From: Merdibacter sp965119685
GTDB lineage: Bacteria; Bacillota_I; Bacilli_A; Erysipelotrichales; Erysipelotrichaceae
DNA: 64,000 bases
Assembly: GCA_965119685.1 (NCBI GenBank)
Contig: OZ221971.1
Location: forward strand, 1,612,001 to 1,676,000
Direction: 5' to 3'
The stretch's first letter is position 1, and every line of letters begins with the position of its first letter. The notes beneath the pieces are model-generated. The model did not search any database, was not told the origin of the DNA, and saw only the letters and a program-made list of their open reading frames with translations. Made by a program: the position numbers and the translations under genes. This document shows, one piece after another, positions 25,457-33,416 of this stretch.

Positions 25457-26431
25457 ATGCAGGATTATGTCAGTATCTCGCTGGAAGATTATACCGTAGA
25501 GGAGATTGCCGCTATCTGCGGGGCGAAAGACGCATACTTAAACTTGTTGAGCGATCATTTTGACGCCCCCTTTGTCATGCGGGAAAACGAGCTGCGCATT
25601 TTGACTGACGATCAGAAAAAGCAAAAACAGGCCGCCATGGTCATTCGCAAGCTCTTTGCTCTGGCACAGGCACATCAGGAAATCAGTGAGCGGGATGTGA
25701 TCTATCTGTGCAAGCTGGCGGATATCGATCGGCTGACACATTTTGACGTCAGCGCTGCTCATGCGATCGGACGTACCTTTCAGGGCAAGAGCATCTATCC
25801 CAAAACGCTGGGTCAGCGCTATTTGTGCCAGTGTATGGAAAACAACGATATCGTGTTTGCTACCGGTGTTGCCGGAACGGGAAAGACATATCTGGCGGTC
25901 GTCTATGCGGTCAGCCTGTTGAAAAAGGGAGCGGTAAAGAAGATCATCTTAACCAGACCGGCGGTGGAAGCGGGCGAGAGTCTGGGCTTTCTGCCGGGAG
26001 ATCTCAAAGAGAAGGTAGACCCATATCTGAGGCCGTTGTATGATGCGCTTTATGATACGCTGGGCGTAGAAGGCGTGGAAAAGCTGATGGAGAAGGAAGT
26101 AATCGAGATTGCACCGTTAGCGTATATGCGGGGACGGACGCTTAACGAGGCTTTTATCATCTTGGATGAAGCGCAGAATACGACCGGTGCTCAGATGAAG
26201 ATGTTCTTGACGCGCATGGGCTTTCACTCTAAAATCGTCATCACCGGAGATGTGACGCAGATCGATTTAATCCGCAAGCGGGACAGCGGCTTGCTTAACG
26301 CACAGCAGCTGCTATCGGGGATTGAGGGGATCGGTTTTGCCCAGCTGACACCGTTGGATGTCGTCCGCCATCCGCTTGTGCAAAAGATCATCGAACGCTA
26401 TGAAGAAATGGAGGATTCAAGCATTCGTTGA
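25457..26431 (+). CDS. phoH: PhoH-family ATPase
   Basis: The protein has 324 residues of the PhoH/PhoL family of cytoplasmic ATPases linked to RNA metabolism. It has an N-terminal KH-like region, then Walker A GVAGTGKT (near residue 137), the signature RPAVEAGESLGFLPGD and Walker B FIILDEAQN. AGGAGG lies upstream. In most Firmicutes ybeY follows directly. Here about 4.1 kb of other genes intervene. Confidence 0.94.
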   Translation: MQDYVSISLEDYTVEEIAAICGAKDAYLNLLSDHFDAPFVMRENELRILTDDQKKQKQAAMVIRKLFALAQAHQEISERDVIYLCKLADIDRLTHFDVSAAHAIGRTFQGKSIYPKTLGQRYLCQCMENNDIVFATGVAGTGKTYLAVVYAVSLLKKGAVKKIILTRPAVEAGESLGFLPGDLKEKVDPYLRPLYDALYDTLGVEGVEKLMEKEVIEIAPLAYMRGRTLNEAFIILDEAQNTTGAQMKMFLTRMGFHSKIVITGDVTQIDLIRKRDSGLLNAQQLLSGIEGIGFAQLTPLDVVRHPLVQKIIERYEEMEDSSIR

Positions 26432-26667
26432 TGATTGTTGTAACGCGCAAGCAACAAGGTGCCCTGCGCTAATGGAAAAACCCCTGCTCACCACAGTGCA
26501 TCCTCCATTTCTTACAAACATGAGAATTACCATGATCCCTAAAGGCGGATGTTTTTCCATGCTGCTCGCTGAATTGTATAGGCTTTGCGGTGAAGGGAGG
26601 GGGATGACAAAAGTTTGCGATTCTCCTTCAATGCACATGAAAAAATAAAAAAAGTGTAAAAAAGTAG

Positions 26668-26699
26668 TTGCATTTTAAATCGGGGAATGCTATTATAAT
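26668..26699 (+). promoter_or_regulatory. Promoter of tRNA-Glu
   Basis: TTGCAT (26668-26673) with TATTAT (26691-26696) at 17 bases, overlapping a TATAAT (26694-26699) at 20 bases. The tRNA begins 12 bases later. Confidence 0.7.
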
Positions 26700-26710
26700 A
26701 GAGCATTCAC

Positions 26711-26785
26711 GCCGCGTTCGGCAAGCGGTTAAGCCACAGCCCTCTCAAGGCTGTATCACGGGTTCGAGTCCCGTACGCGGTACCA
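26711..26785 (+). tRNA. tRNA-Glu (anticodon CUC)
   Basis: The cloverleaf can be folded by hand. The acceptor is GCCGCGT with ACGCGGT, the D arm has GGC/GCC, and the anticodon stem is CAGCC/GGCTG with loop CTCTCAA (anticodon CTC, reading GAG). The T arm is ACGGG/CCCGT, with encoded CCA. The first acceptor pair is G1-U72, which is unusual. A promoter and terminator flank it, so it is expressed alone. Confidence 0.93.
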
Positions 26786-26797
26786 GTTGAAAAAATG

Positions 26798-26828
26798 GTC
26801 TGTAAGCTGATGCTTACAGGCTTTTTTC
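26798..26828 (+). terminator. Terminator of the tRNA gene
   Basis: The perfect stem CTGTAAGC/GCTTACAG with a four-base loop is followed by TTTTTT. Confidence 0.92.
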
Positions 26829-27288
26829 ATATTTGAAGCAGTAATTTATAAAGTGTTGGAAATTTATAAAAACTGTTGTTTTTGCTCATAGTGTTGCAAT
26901 AGGGTTACAGATTTTAGATTTTTGGGAAATTTTATGAGGTTTACCTGCAGTTTCAGAAGTTCGATGGGAGCGCGAGTATGAGTATCATGGCATCGTTATC
27001 ATTTTTTTCATGTTGTGGAAGAGGATAAAATGATGATGGTGCAGGCAGTCATCATCTGCTTCAAATGCGAATAAACATATTGCCATACGGTTTTATAAAA
27101 AGATGAGTTATCACAGCAAGGTGACCTTCAACAGACAATAGACAATGACGCAAACCGACGCTTTTATCACAGGATATGCTTTGCCGCAAAAACAGCCAAA
27201 AGTAACAATCGACACACTTTCATAAACGCTGCCATTGCTTTTCCACTGTTATTTGTGATTGCTGGATGGAAGAGAAACGGTCAAAAGT
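26829..27288. other. Gene-free stretch
   Basis: About 460 AT-rich bases between the tRNA terminator and the next promoter. I find no open frame with an RBS, repeat or clear hairpin. Confidence 0.6.
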
Positions 27289-27290
27289 GA

Positions 27291-27319
27291 TTTAAAGCTA
27301 AAATAAATTGTGCGATAAT
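27291..27319 (+). promoter_or_regulatory. Promoter of the SIS-phosphatase pair
   Basis: TTTAAA (27291-27296), a 17-base spacer and GATAAT (27314-27319), 24 bases before the start codon. Confidence 0.5.
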
Positions 27320-27343
27320 AGAAGAAAACAGGAGGGAAAGCTC

Positions 27344-28093
27344 ATGTATCATACAGTGTTTGCAAAGGGGATGCAGATCGTCAAAGCGATTGAAGATACA
27401 CAGCAGGAGGCGATAGAAAAAGCGGCGGTAGCGATCGGTGACGCGTTTGTGAACGGTCATCACTTTTTTGTCAGCGGCAGCGGACATTCACATACGCTCA
27501 GCGAAGAGTTTTACGGCAGAGCAGGCGGACTTGCATTTACGATTCCTATTTTAACCACAGAGCTGACGATGACGGAGCATCCGACCAAAAGCGCGTATAT
27601 CGAGCGTTTAGCGGGCTATGCGCGCATATTAGGCGAACTTTACGGCATTGAAGCGGGAGACGTCGTCTTGATTGCCAGCAATTCCGGAAGAAACGCCTAT
27701 CCCGTTGAATTGGCGCTTTACGCAAAAGAGCAGGGAGCGACGGTGATCGCGCTGACCAGCCTCGCCCATACAAAGGCAGTCACCTCCAGAGCTGCGTGCG
27801 GAAAACGGCTGTTTGAGCTCGCCGATATCGTCATCGATAATTGCGGGGAGCTTGGCGATGCCTGTCTATGTGTGGATGGTGTAAAGGAAAAAATGTTGCC
27901 GACCTCCTCGATCGCCAACGCGTTTATCGCCGGTGCGATCAGCGTGCTTTGCGCAGCTCATATCCGCTCTCTTGGCAAGGAGCCGGCCGTCTTTGAAAGC
28001 CTGAATGTCGATGGACAACATGATCACAACGCCCGTTATTACGAGACTTATACGCGCACATATCGAATGAAACCGACGGGAGACAAAGAATGA
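27344..28093 (+). CDS. SIS-domain sugar-phosphate-binding protein (UPF0309 type)
   Basis: The protein has 249 residues with one SIS (sugar isomerase) domain. The phosphosugar-binding segments are FFVSGSGHSHTLSEEFYGRAGG and VLIASNSGRNAYPVELALYAKEQG. It resembles UPF0309 proteins related to GmhA- or MurQ-like isomerases and etherases. No specific reaction can be assigned. AGGAGGG precedes the ATG. It overlaps the phosphatase gene by four bases, which suggests a joint role. Confidence 0.85.
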   Translation: MYHTVFAKGMQIVKAIEDTQQEAIEKAAVAIGDAFVNGHHFFVSGSGHSHTLSEEFYGRAGGLAFTIPILTTELTMTEHPTKSAYIERLAGYARILGELYGIEAGDVVLIASNSGRNAYPVELALYAKEQGATVIALTSLAHTKAVTSRAACGKRLFELADIVIDNCGELGDACLCVDGVKEKMLPTSSIANAFIAGAISVLCAAHIRSLGKEPAVFESLNVDGQHDHNARYYETYTRTYRMKPTGDKE

Positions 28094-28791
28094 TTTATGT
28101 GATGAGCGATGTGCACGGGCAGTATCAAAAGTATCGGGAGATGCTGGAGTTGATTCATTTCAATGCAGAGGATACGCTGTATGTGTTGGGGGATGTCATT
28201 GACCGCGGTGAGCAGGGGATTCAAATTCTGCTCGATATGATGGAACGTCCCAACGTGATCGCTCTTATCGGCAATCATGAGTGGATGGCGGCGCAGTGCC
28301 TGCCATGGCTCCAAACAGAGATCAGTGAGGAATCGATCAACCGGCTGACGCAGGAACAGCTTGACGCTCTCACGCTGTGGCTGCACAACGGCGCTTCACC
28401 GACGATCTCCCAGTTTCAGCGTTTAAGCGTTTCTCAAAGAGAGGCGCTGTGCGAATATTTGATGGAAGAACTGCTGCCTTACGAAATACTTGCAATCGAT
28501 CAGCGTCGCTTTCTTTTGGTGCATGCCGGACTGGGAAATTTTGATATCCATAAGCAGCTGGAAGATTATACGATAGAGGAGCTCGTATGGGAACGTCCTG
28601 ATTTTTCAAAGCGTTATAGCAACGACGCACACTTTACCATAATTGTCGGGCACACGCCTACGCTGTTAGTGAACGGTAGGGCGCAGATCTATCATGGCGA
28701 GCAGATGATCGACATCGACTGCGGCGCTGTCTATCCCGGAGGTCGTTTATCCTGTCTGTGTTTAGATACGATGCAGGAATACTATATTTAA
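28090..28791 (+). CDS. PPP-family metallophosphoesterase (serine/threonine phosphatase-like)
   Basis: The protein has 233 residues. The metal-binding motifs of the PPP/calcineurin superfamily are in order: SDVHGQ (GDxHG-like), GDVIDRG, GNHEW, LVHAGLG and GHTPT. It is cytoplasmic, since no signal peptide is seen. The substrate could be a phosphoprotein, a dinucleotide or, given the co-translated SIS protein, a sugar phosphate; this is inference. Confidence 0.88.
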   Translation: MIYVMSDVHGQYQKYREMLELIHFNAEDTLYVLGDVIDRGEQGIQILLDMMERPNVIALIGNHEWMAAQCLPWLQTEISEESINRLTQEQLDALTLWLHNGASPTISQFQRLSVSQREALCEYLMEELLPYEILAIDQRRFLLVHAGLGNFDIHKQLEDYTIEELVWERPDFSKRYSNDAHFTIIVGHTPTLLVNGRAQIYHGEQMIDIDCGAVYPGGRLSCLCLDTMQEYYI

Positions 28792-28902
28792 CCACCTGCG
28801 TAGGTAGGCCTAGGTAAAAATTTATAACAATAATGCAATTTAACCGCAAATTCAATCATTTTATGCTACAATAGCAAAGGTGATAGAATGAGGAGAAATT
28901 AT

Positions 28903-30144
28903 ATGGCAAATTCACATCGCAGAGTCAACGTCCGCAACCTGCTGATTGTAGGCGTCATCAGCGTCTGTATGGTGGCAGTCGTTGCCGGCGCAGGATTCTT
29001 TTTATATCAAACGCTGTTTCGCGACCCTTTTCCGCAGGATGAAACTTTAACGAAAACGGCCGGCAGCATGCAGCAGGAAATTGATGAGGAAAACGGCTGG
29101 ATGGTGCGCTATCCGAGCTTTGAAGATGCAGTGCTCAACGATGCGGTTAAGACGATTGTGCAGGAGAGCAAAGCGAAGGCGGGCGAGGATACGCAGGTAA
29201 CGCTCGATTATCGCAGCAAGGACATCTATGATCATTATACGAGTGTGCTCTTTAAAGAGAGCATAAAGACGGAAGACAAAGAGAACATCGCTTATTACAG
29301 CGTCAATTACGATAAGCGTACACAGCAGCTGATGACATGCGACGACGTGCTGCGAGGACAGTACCGCCGCGATCTGCTGGATAACATCAAAACAGATGAA
29401 ATTATCGCTATGGAGATTAACGAAAAGAATGTAGACGTGTATCTGAATAACGGCTCCAGCAAAACGATCAATTACGCACAGCAGTCATCCTATATCGCTT
29501 TGACAGATCCTAACATTCCAAGCCTTTATCAAAAGGAACCGCTGACGATCGCCCAGCCGCAGACCATCGACCCTGATAAGCCGATGGTGGCGCTGACCTT
29601 TGACGATGGTCCCAATCCCAACACGACGCCGGAGCTGCTGGATCTGCTGAAGCAATACGACGCCAGAGCTACCTTCTTTATGGTAGGAACCAATGCCGCT
29701 AACTATCCGGACATCGTGCAGCGGATCTGTCAGGAGGGACATCAGTTGGGCAATCATTCTTGGGAGCATCTGGACTTTAGCCTGATGAGCAGTGCTGATG
29801 AGATTATAGAGAATTATCAAAAGGCAGACGATGTGATCTTCGCTGCCTGCGGTCATGACGCAGCCGTTGTCCGTCCGCCATATGGCAGCATGTCCGAGCT
29901 TTACGATCAAACGGTGGAACGCCCATCCATCCTGTGGAGCATTGATACCAGAGACTGGGAAAGTCATGATCCGGTTGCGATTGAAAATACGATCGATCAA
30001 TACATAGGAGACGGTTCCGTCATCTTGCTGCATGACATCCATGCGGACAGTGTAGAAGCGATGAAAAGCGTGCTTCCTAAGCTGAAAGAAAAAGGATACC
30101 AGTTTGTCACCATTGACGATCTGTTTCATTACGGAAAGATTTAA
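28903..30144 (+). CDS. PgdA-like polysaccharide deacetylase
   Basis: The protein has 413 residues. An N-terminal membrane anchor (about 14-36) is followed by a linker domain like that of peptidoglycan GlcNAc deacetylases and a C-terminal NodB domain. The metal and catalytic motifs are complete: TFDDGP, HSWEH, RPPYG, DTRDW and LLHD. It probably deacetylates cell-wall GlcNAc, which in other species confers lysozyme resistance. ATG 28903 follows AGGAG by seven bases; an upstream ATG at 28888 is also possible. Confidence 0.88.
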   Translation: MANSHRRVNVRNLLIVGVISVCMVAVVAGAGFFLYQTLFRDPFPQDETLTKTAGSMQQEIDEENGWMVRYPSFEDAVLNDAVKTIVQESKAKAGEDTQVTLDYRSKDIYDHYTSVLFKESIKTEDKENIAYYSVNYDKRTQQLMTCDDVLRGQYRRDLLDNIKTDEIIAMEINEKNVDVYLNNGSSKTINYAQQSSYIALTDPNIPSLYQKEPLTIAQPQTIDPDKPMVALTFDDGPNPNTTPELLDLLKQYDARATFFMVGTNAANYPDIVQRICQEGHQLGNHSWEHLDFSLMSSADEIIENYQKADDVIFAACGHDAAVVRPPYGSMSELYDQTVERPSILWSIDTRDWESHDPVAIENTIDQYIGDGSVILLHDIHADSVEAMKSVLPKLKEKGYQFVTIDDLFHYGKI

Positions 30145-30145
30145 T

Positions 30146-30161
30146 GGTAATTTAAATTACC
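30146..30161. repeat. Perfect 16-bp palindrome after the deacetylase gene
   Basis: GGTAATTTAAATTACC begins two bases after the stop codon. It could be an operator-like site or a weak hairpin; its function is unknown. Confidence 0.6.
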
Positions 30162-30177
30162 GATATAATTGACAGAC

Positions 30178-30237
30178 AAAAAGATCGATGCGATGGAACG
30201 GTGTCAAAACACATCGTGTACTACATCGGTCTTTTTA
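30178..30237 (+). terminator. Terminator of the deacetylase gene
   Basis: A long two-level hairpin: AAAAAGATCGATG pairs with CATCGGTCTTTTT, with inner pairing GCGATG/CATCGT. The rest of the gap to ybeY (to 30519) shows no supported gene. Confidence 0.8.
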
Positions 30238-30519
30238 TGTGCTATAGCAGCTGAGATGGCGGGATGAGCAGCCTCAGTCCATCTGCTGGTTATCTGATGT
30301 GACCAGACATGGATAGGCAAAAGAGGTGCCCGAAAGATGGGTAAGAAGAAAATCATGAAAGAATTCCGGGGTGTGTACAATGCGCTTCCGATTTTGCAAA
30401 GCGGACAAAAGAAGTATCATTATCAGGTGTTTCTTTGTGCGGTTTGTGTGCGATGCAAAGGCAGACACGATAAGAGAGGCTCTTCTTTGTACAAGGACTT
30501 CTCGTTTGCGCGAAGAATA

Positions 30520-30528
30520 TGGTATAAT
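30520..30528 (+). promoter_or_regulatory. Extended -10 promoter before ybeY
   Basis: TGGTATAAT is an extended -10 (TGn plus TATAAT) without a good -35. It gives the ybeY-recO cluster its own promoter, separate from phoH. Confidence 0.65.
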
Positions 30529-30556
30529 ATGGTGCGAAAATGAACGGGTGATGAAA

Positions 30557-31012
30557 ATGGAAATAACGATTGTCAATCAGAGCATGGAGAAAAACTGGAA
30601 TCGCTACCGCCGGGATTTTGAAGCGATCATGACGCGGGCAACGCAGTTTGTAAAGCTTTCACAGGACGCCTGTCTGTCAGTCATCTTTGTCGATGCAAAA
30701 CAGATTCAAGCGATCAACCGCGAATACCGTCACATTGACCGCGCAACGGACGTGATCAGCTTTGCATTGCAGGATGAAGCAGACGATTATGAGGTGAGCG
30801 AGGAAGAGACGCAGCTGGGCGATATTTTTATCAGCGTGGAAGCAATCCGCGCACAGGCGGCTGCATATGGGCATTCATTGCGCCGTGAGGTGTGTTTTCT
30901 CTTTACGCATGGCTTGCTGCATCTGCTGGGCTATGATCACATGCAAAAAGAGGAGGAAGCAGTGATGAATGCATTGCAGGATGAGATTTTAGATGCGCTG
31001 GTTAAAAGATAA
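30557..31012 (+). CDS. ybeY: Endoribonuclease YbeY
   Basis: The protein has 151 residues. YbeY is a zinc-dependent endoribonuclease in 16S rRNA 3' maturation and ribosome quality control. It has TDVISFAL, the strand LGDIFIS and the zinc motif HGLLHLLGYDH (three His). The start at 30557 is best placed after GGGTG; the ATG at 30551 overlaps that RBS. It overlaps dgkA by 20 bases. Confidence 0.94.
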   Translation: MEITIVNQSMEKNWNRYRRDFEAIMTRATQFVKLSQDACLSVIFVDAKQIQAINREYRHIDRATDVISFALQDEADDYEVSEEETQLGDIFISVEAIRAQAAAYGHSLRREVCFLFTHGLLHLLGYDHMQKEEEAVMNALQDEILDALVKR

Positions 31013-31352
31013 GCTGAAGCATAAATTCGGTTATGCGTTTTACGGCGTCTATGATGGCATTCGTCATGATGCCAGTATCGCCTTGCAGTGTGTGCTGGGA
31101 CTGATTACCGTTTTCGTCTGCCTGTTCCTCTCGCTGACACCGATCGAGTGGTGTCTCATTCTCATCATGATCTTTTTGGTCATCACGATGGAATTTATCA
31201 ATTCTGCCATTGAGGCGGCGGTTGACTATATTTCGCTTGATCGTCATCCGATGGCGAAACGAATCAAAGATCTGGCGGCCGCAGCCGTGCTGCTGATGTC
31301 GCTTTGCGCTTTGTGCGTGGCGTTGATCATCATAGGAGGAAAGCTGCTTTGA
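30993..31352 (+). CDS. dgkA: Diacylglycerol/undecaprenol kinase
   Basis: The protein has 119 residues with three membrane helices and the family motifs EFINSAIEAAVDYI and RIKDLAAAAVLL. Gram-positive DgkA proteins mainly phosphorylate undecaprenol to the cell-wall lipid carrier. The order ybeY-dgkA-cdd-era-recO is the standard Firmicutes cluster, with all junctions overlapping. Confidence 0.94.
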   Translation: MRWLKDKLKHKFGYAFYGVYDGIRHDASIALQCVLGLITVFVCLFLSLTPIEWCLILIMIFLVITMEFINSAIEAAVDYISLDRHPMAKRIKDLAAAAVLLMSLCALCVALIIIGGKLL

Positions 31353-31747
31353 CAACACAGGAAATGATAGCCGCTGCCTATGCGGCGTTAGAAAATGCGT
31401 ATGCGCCTTATTCCCGCTTTCGTGTGGGCGCCTGTGTCCTGACAAAAGACGGGCGCAGCTTTTGCGGGACAAATGTGGAGAACGCTTCTTATGGCTTATG
31501 CTGCTGTGCCGAGCGCAGTGCGCTGTTTGCGGCAATCAGCGCCGGGGTGCGTCCAAAGGAGATCGTTGCGCTGGCAGTTGTCAGCGAAAAAAAGGAACCG
31601 CCTGCGCCCTGCGGCGCCTGCCGTCAGGTGATGAATGAGTTAATGGCGCAGGATGGACTCGTCGTGATGGCGGGAACGCAGGGTGTGCGCGAACGACGCG
31701 TCGGCGAGCTGTTGCCGCTGGCATTTGACAAGGAGGATATGCAATGA
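31349..31747 (+). CDS. cdd: Cytidine deaminase
   Basis: The protein has 132 residues. It hydrolyses cytidine and deoxycytidine to uridine in pyrimidine salvage. The substrate motif is NVENASYG, the catalytic zinc site is CCCAERSA, and the two zinc Cys are in PCGACRQ. The start is a TTG overlapping the dgkA stop by four bases, with AGGAGG nine bases upstream. The family normally begins at this point. It overlaps era by four bases. Confidence 0.94.
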   Translation: MTTQEMIAAAYAALENAYAPYSRFRVGACVLTKDGRSFCGTNVENASYGLCCCAERSALFAAISAGVRPKEIVALAVVSEKKEPPAPCGACRQVMNELMAQDGLVVMAGTQGVRERRVGELLPLAFDKEDMQ

Positions 31748-32637
31748 GTTTTAAATCCGGATTTATCGCGATCATCGGCCGTCCTAATGCCGGGAAGAGC
31801 ACTCTGATGAACGCGCTGCTGCATCAAAAGATCGCCATTATGTCCCCAAAACCCAATACGACGCGAAACAATATCATGGGGATTTTGACAACCGAGGACG
31901 CTCAGTATGTGTTTATCGATACGCCGGGGATTCATAAGCCAAAGCATGAGCTGGGACGCACATTAAATAAAAATGCGTATATTGCCATTGCCGAAGCGGA
32001 TATCAACGCGCTGATCATCGACATCACCCAGCCCTTTGGCAGCGGCGACGCCTTTTTGCTGGAACGCTTGCAGGGCAGTGAGGTTCCTTGTCTGCTGTTG
32101 GTCAACAAGATCGATCTGCTGCCGCGGCAGGAGGTGATGGAGCGCCTGCTGAAATGGCAAAGCGTCTATCCCTTTGACGAGATCATTCCGCTCTCCGCTT
32201 TAAAGCAGGAGAATTTAGAGGAGCTTTTGAGGGTGCTGCGCACTTACCTCAAGGAAGGCGTCGCCTATTTTCCCAGCGAGATGGTCAGCGATCACGGCGA
32301 AAATTTCCGCATTTCCGAGATCATCCGTGAGAAGATCCTCTTTCGTACGCAGGAGGAGGTGCCTCACAGCATCGCCGTTATCATCGAACAGCGCGAGGAT
32401 GAAAAGGAGCGGGTGTATCTGCGCGCATTGGTTGTCGTTGAACGCCCTAGTCAAAAGGCGATTCTCATCGGCAAGCAGGGAGCGATGATTAAAAGCATCC
32501 GCATCGCTGCGCAAAGAGAGCTGAAAAAGATGCTTTCCAAGCCGGTTGAGCTGGAGCTTTATGTGCGGGTGGAGAAAAACTGGCGCAACCGCGAAACGAA
32601 GCTTCGTCAGTTTGGCTATCGCGAGATGGAGGAGTGA
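31744..32637 (+). CDS. era: GTPase Era
   Basis: The protein has 297 residues. Era binds the 3' end of 16S rRNA and couples 30S assembly to growth. The G motifs are GRPNAGKS, DTPGIH and NKID, followed by a C-terminal KH domain with IGKQGAMIKSIRIAAQRELKK. Its length is typical. Its start overlaps cdd (ATGA), and its stop shares a base with the recO start. Confidence 0.96.
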   Translation: MSFKSGFIAIIGRPNAGKSTLMNALLHQKIAIMSPKPNTTRNNIMGILTTEDAQYVFIDTPGIHKPKHELGRTLNKNAYIAIAEADINALIIDITQPFGSGDAFLLERLQGSEVPCLLLVNKIDLLPRQEVMERLLKWQSVYPFDEIIPLSALKQENLEELLRVLRTYLKEGVAYFPSEMVSDHGENFRISEIIREKILFRTQEEVPHSIAVIIEQREDEKERVYLRALVVVERPSQKAILIGKQGAMIKSIRIAAQRELKKMLSKPVELELYVRVEKNWRNRETKLRQFGYREMEE

Positions 32638-33392
32638 TGGAACAGGAACTGGCGGGCATCGTGCTGGCGCAAAGCGACTATCGGGAAAATGACGCTTTGC
32701 TCAGCGTTCTGACACAGCAGGGGAAGCTGCGCTTTGTCGCCCGCGGCGTGCAGAAGATCACCAGTAAAAACGCCGGCGCTCTGTTTGTAGGAAGCGAATC
32801 GCTGTTCACCTTACAGATGCGAGAGGGCAGTGAGCTTCATACGCTCAAGCAGGCGCGCTTGCTGAAATCCCGCCGCCGCATCATGCAGTCTTTGCGCAAA
32901 CAGGCGCTGGCTTCCCTGTATTGTGAATTGATGCAGAAATGCGAGGAGATGACACAGGGGTATGCTTGGTTACAAATCGCCTTAGAGGATTTGGAAACTC
33001 ATGCACAGGGTGATTTTACCGGCGCCTGTGTATTTCTCAATCAGCTGTGTCTTGCACAGGGAATTTCCCCGTGGGTGGATAGCTGTGTCCTGTGTCAGGC
33101 GAGCAGTCCGATCCAAACGCTGTCTTTGCGCCACGGCGGTTTTCTCTGTACGCGCTGCATGGACCCGCTCCACGATACCTCTTGGAGCCGGCGGCGGTTA
33201 CAGCGCTTTCGTTATCTCTGCCATACCCGTATCGATCAGATCGAGCAGCTGCGCGCGTATGATCGCTATGATTTTCAGGATTTTAGCACACTCTTTGCCT
33301 TCTTTCGCGAATACAGCGGAATTGCGGTGAAAGGATATGCGTTTTTGGCACAGGTCGAGGAGATGGAGACGGGCGTGGAAAATAAGGCGTGA
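32637..33392 (+). CDS. recO: DNA repair protein RecO
   Basis: The protein has 251 residues. RecO loads RecA with RecR in recombinational repair. It has an N-terminal OB fold (GIVLAQSDYRENDALLSVLTQQGKLRFVARG) and a C-terminal helical domain with a four-Cys zinc site (CVLC ... CTRC). The ATG at 32637 overlaps the era stop (TGATG). IS30 copy 2 is inserted 11 bases after the stop codon, starting with its target duplication. Confidence 0.94.
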   Translation: MEQELAGIVLAQSDYRENDALLSVLTQQGKLRFVARGVQKITSKNAGALFVGSESLFTLQMREGSELHTLKQARLLKSRRRIMQSLRKQALASLYCELMQKCEEMTQGYAWLQIALEDLETHAQGDFTGACVFLNQLCLAQGISPWVDSCVLCQASSPIQTLSLRHGGFLCTRCMDPLHDTSWSRRRLQRFRYLCHTRIDQIEQLRAYDRYDFQDFSTLFAFFREYSGIAVKGYAFLAQVEEMETGVENKA

Positions 33393-33403
33393 AAATCGTT
33401 TCA

Positions 33404-33416
33404 AAGCTGAAAAAAT
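33404..33416. repeat. Target-site duplication, left side of IS30 copy 2
   Basis: AAGCTGAAAAAAT abuts the left inverted repeat and is repeated exactly at 35123-35135. Confidence 0.9.

Noticed and set aside
26358..26648. Open frames overlapping the phoH end
   Set aside because: No RBS or conserved features, and partly a shadow of phoH.
30337..30543. Basic 68-codon open frame before ybeY
   Set aside because: It overlaps the ybeY promoter, has no clear RBS and matches no family I know.
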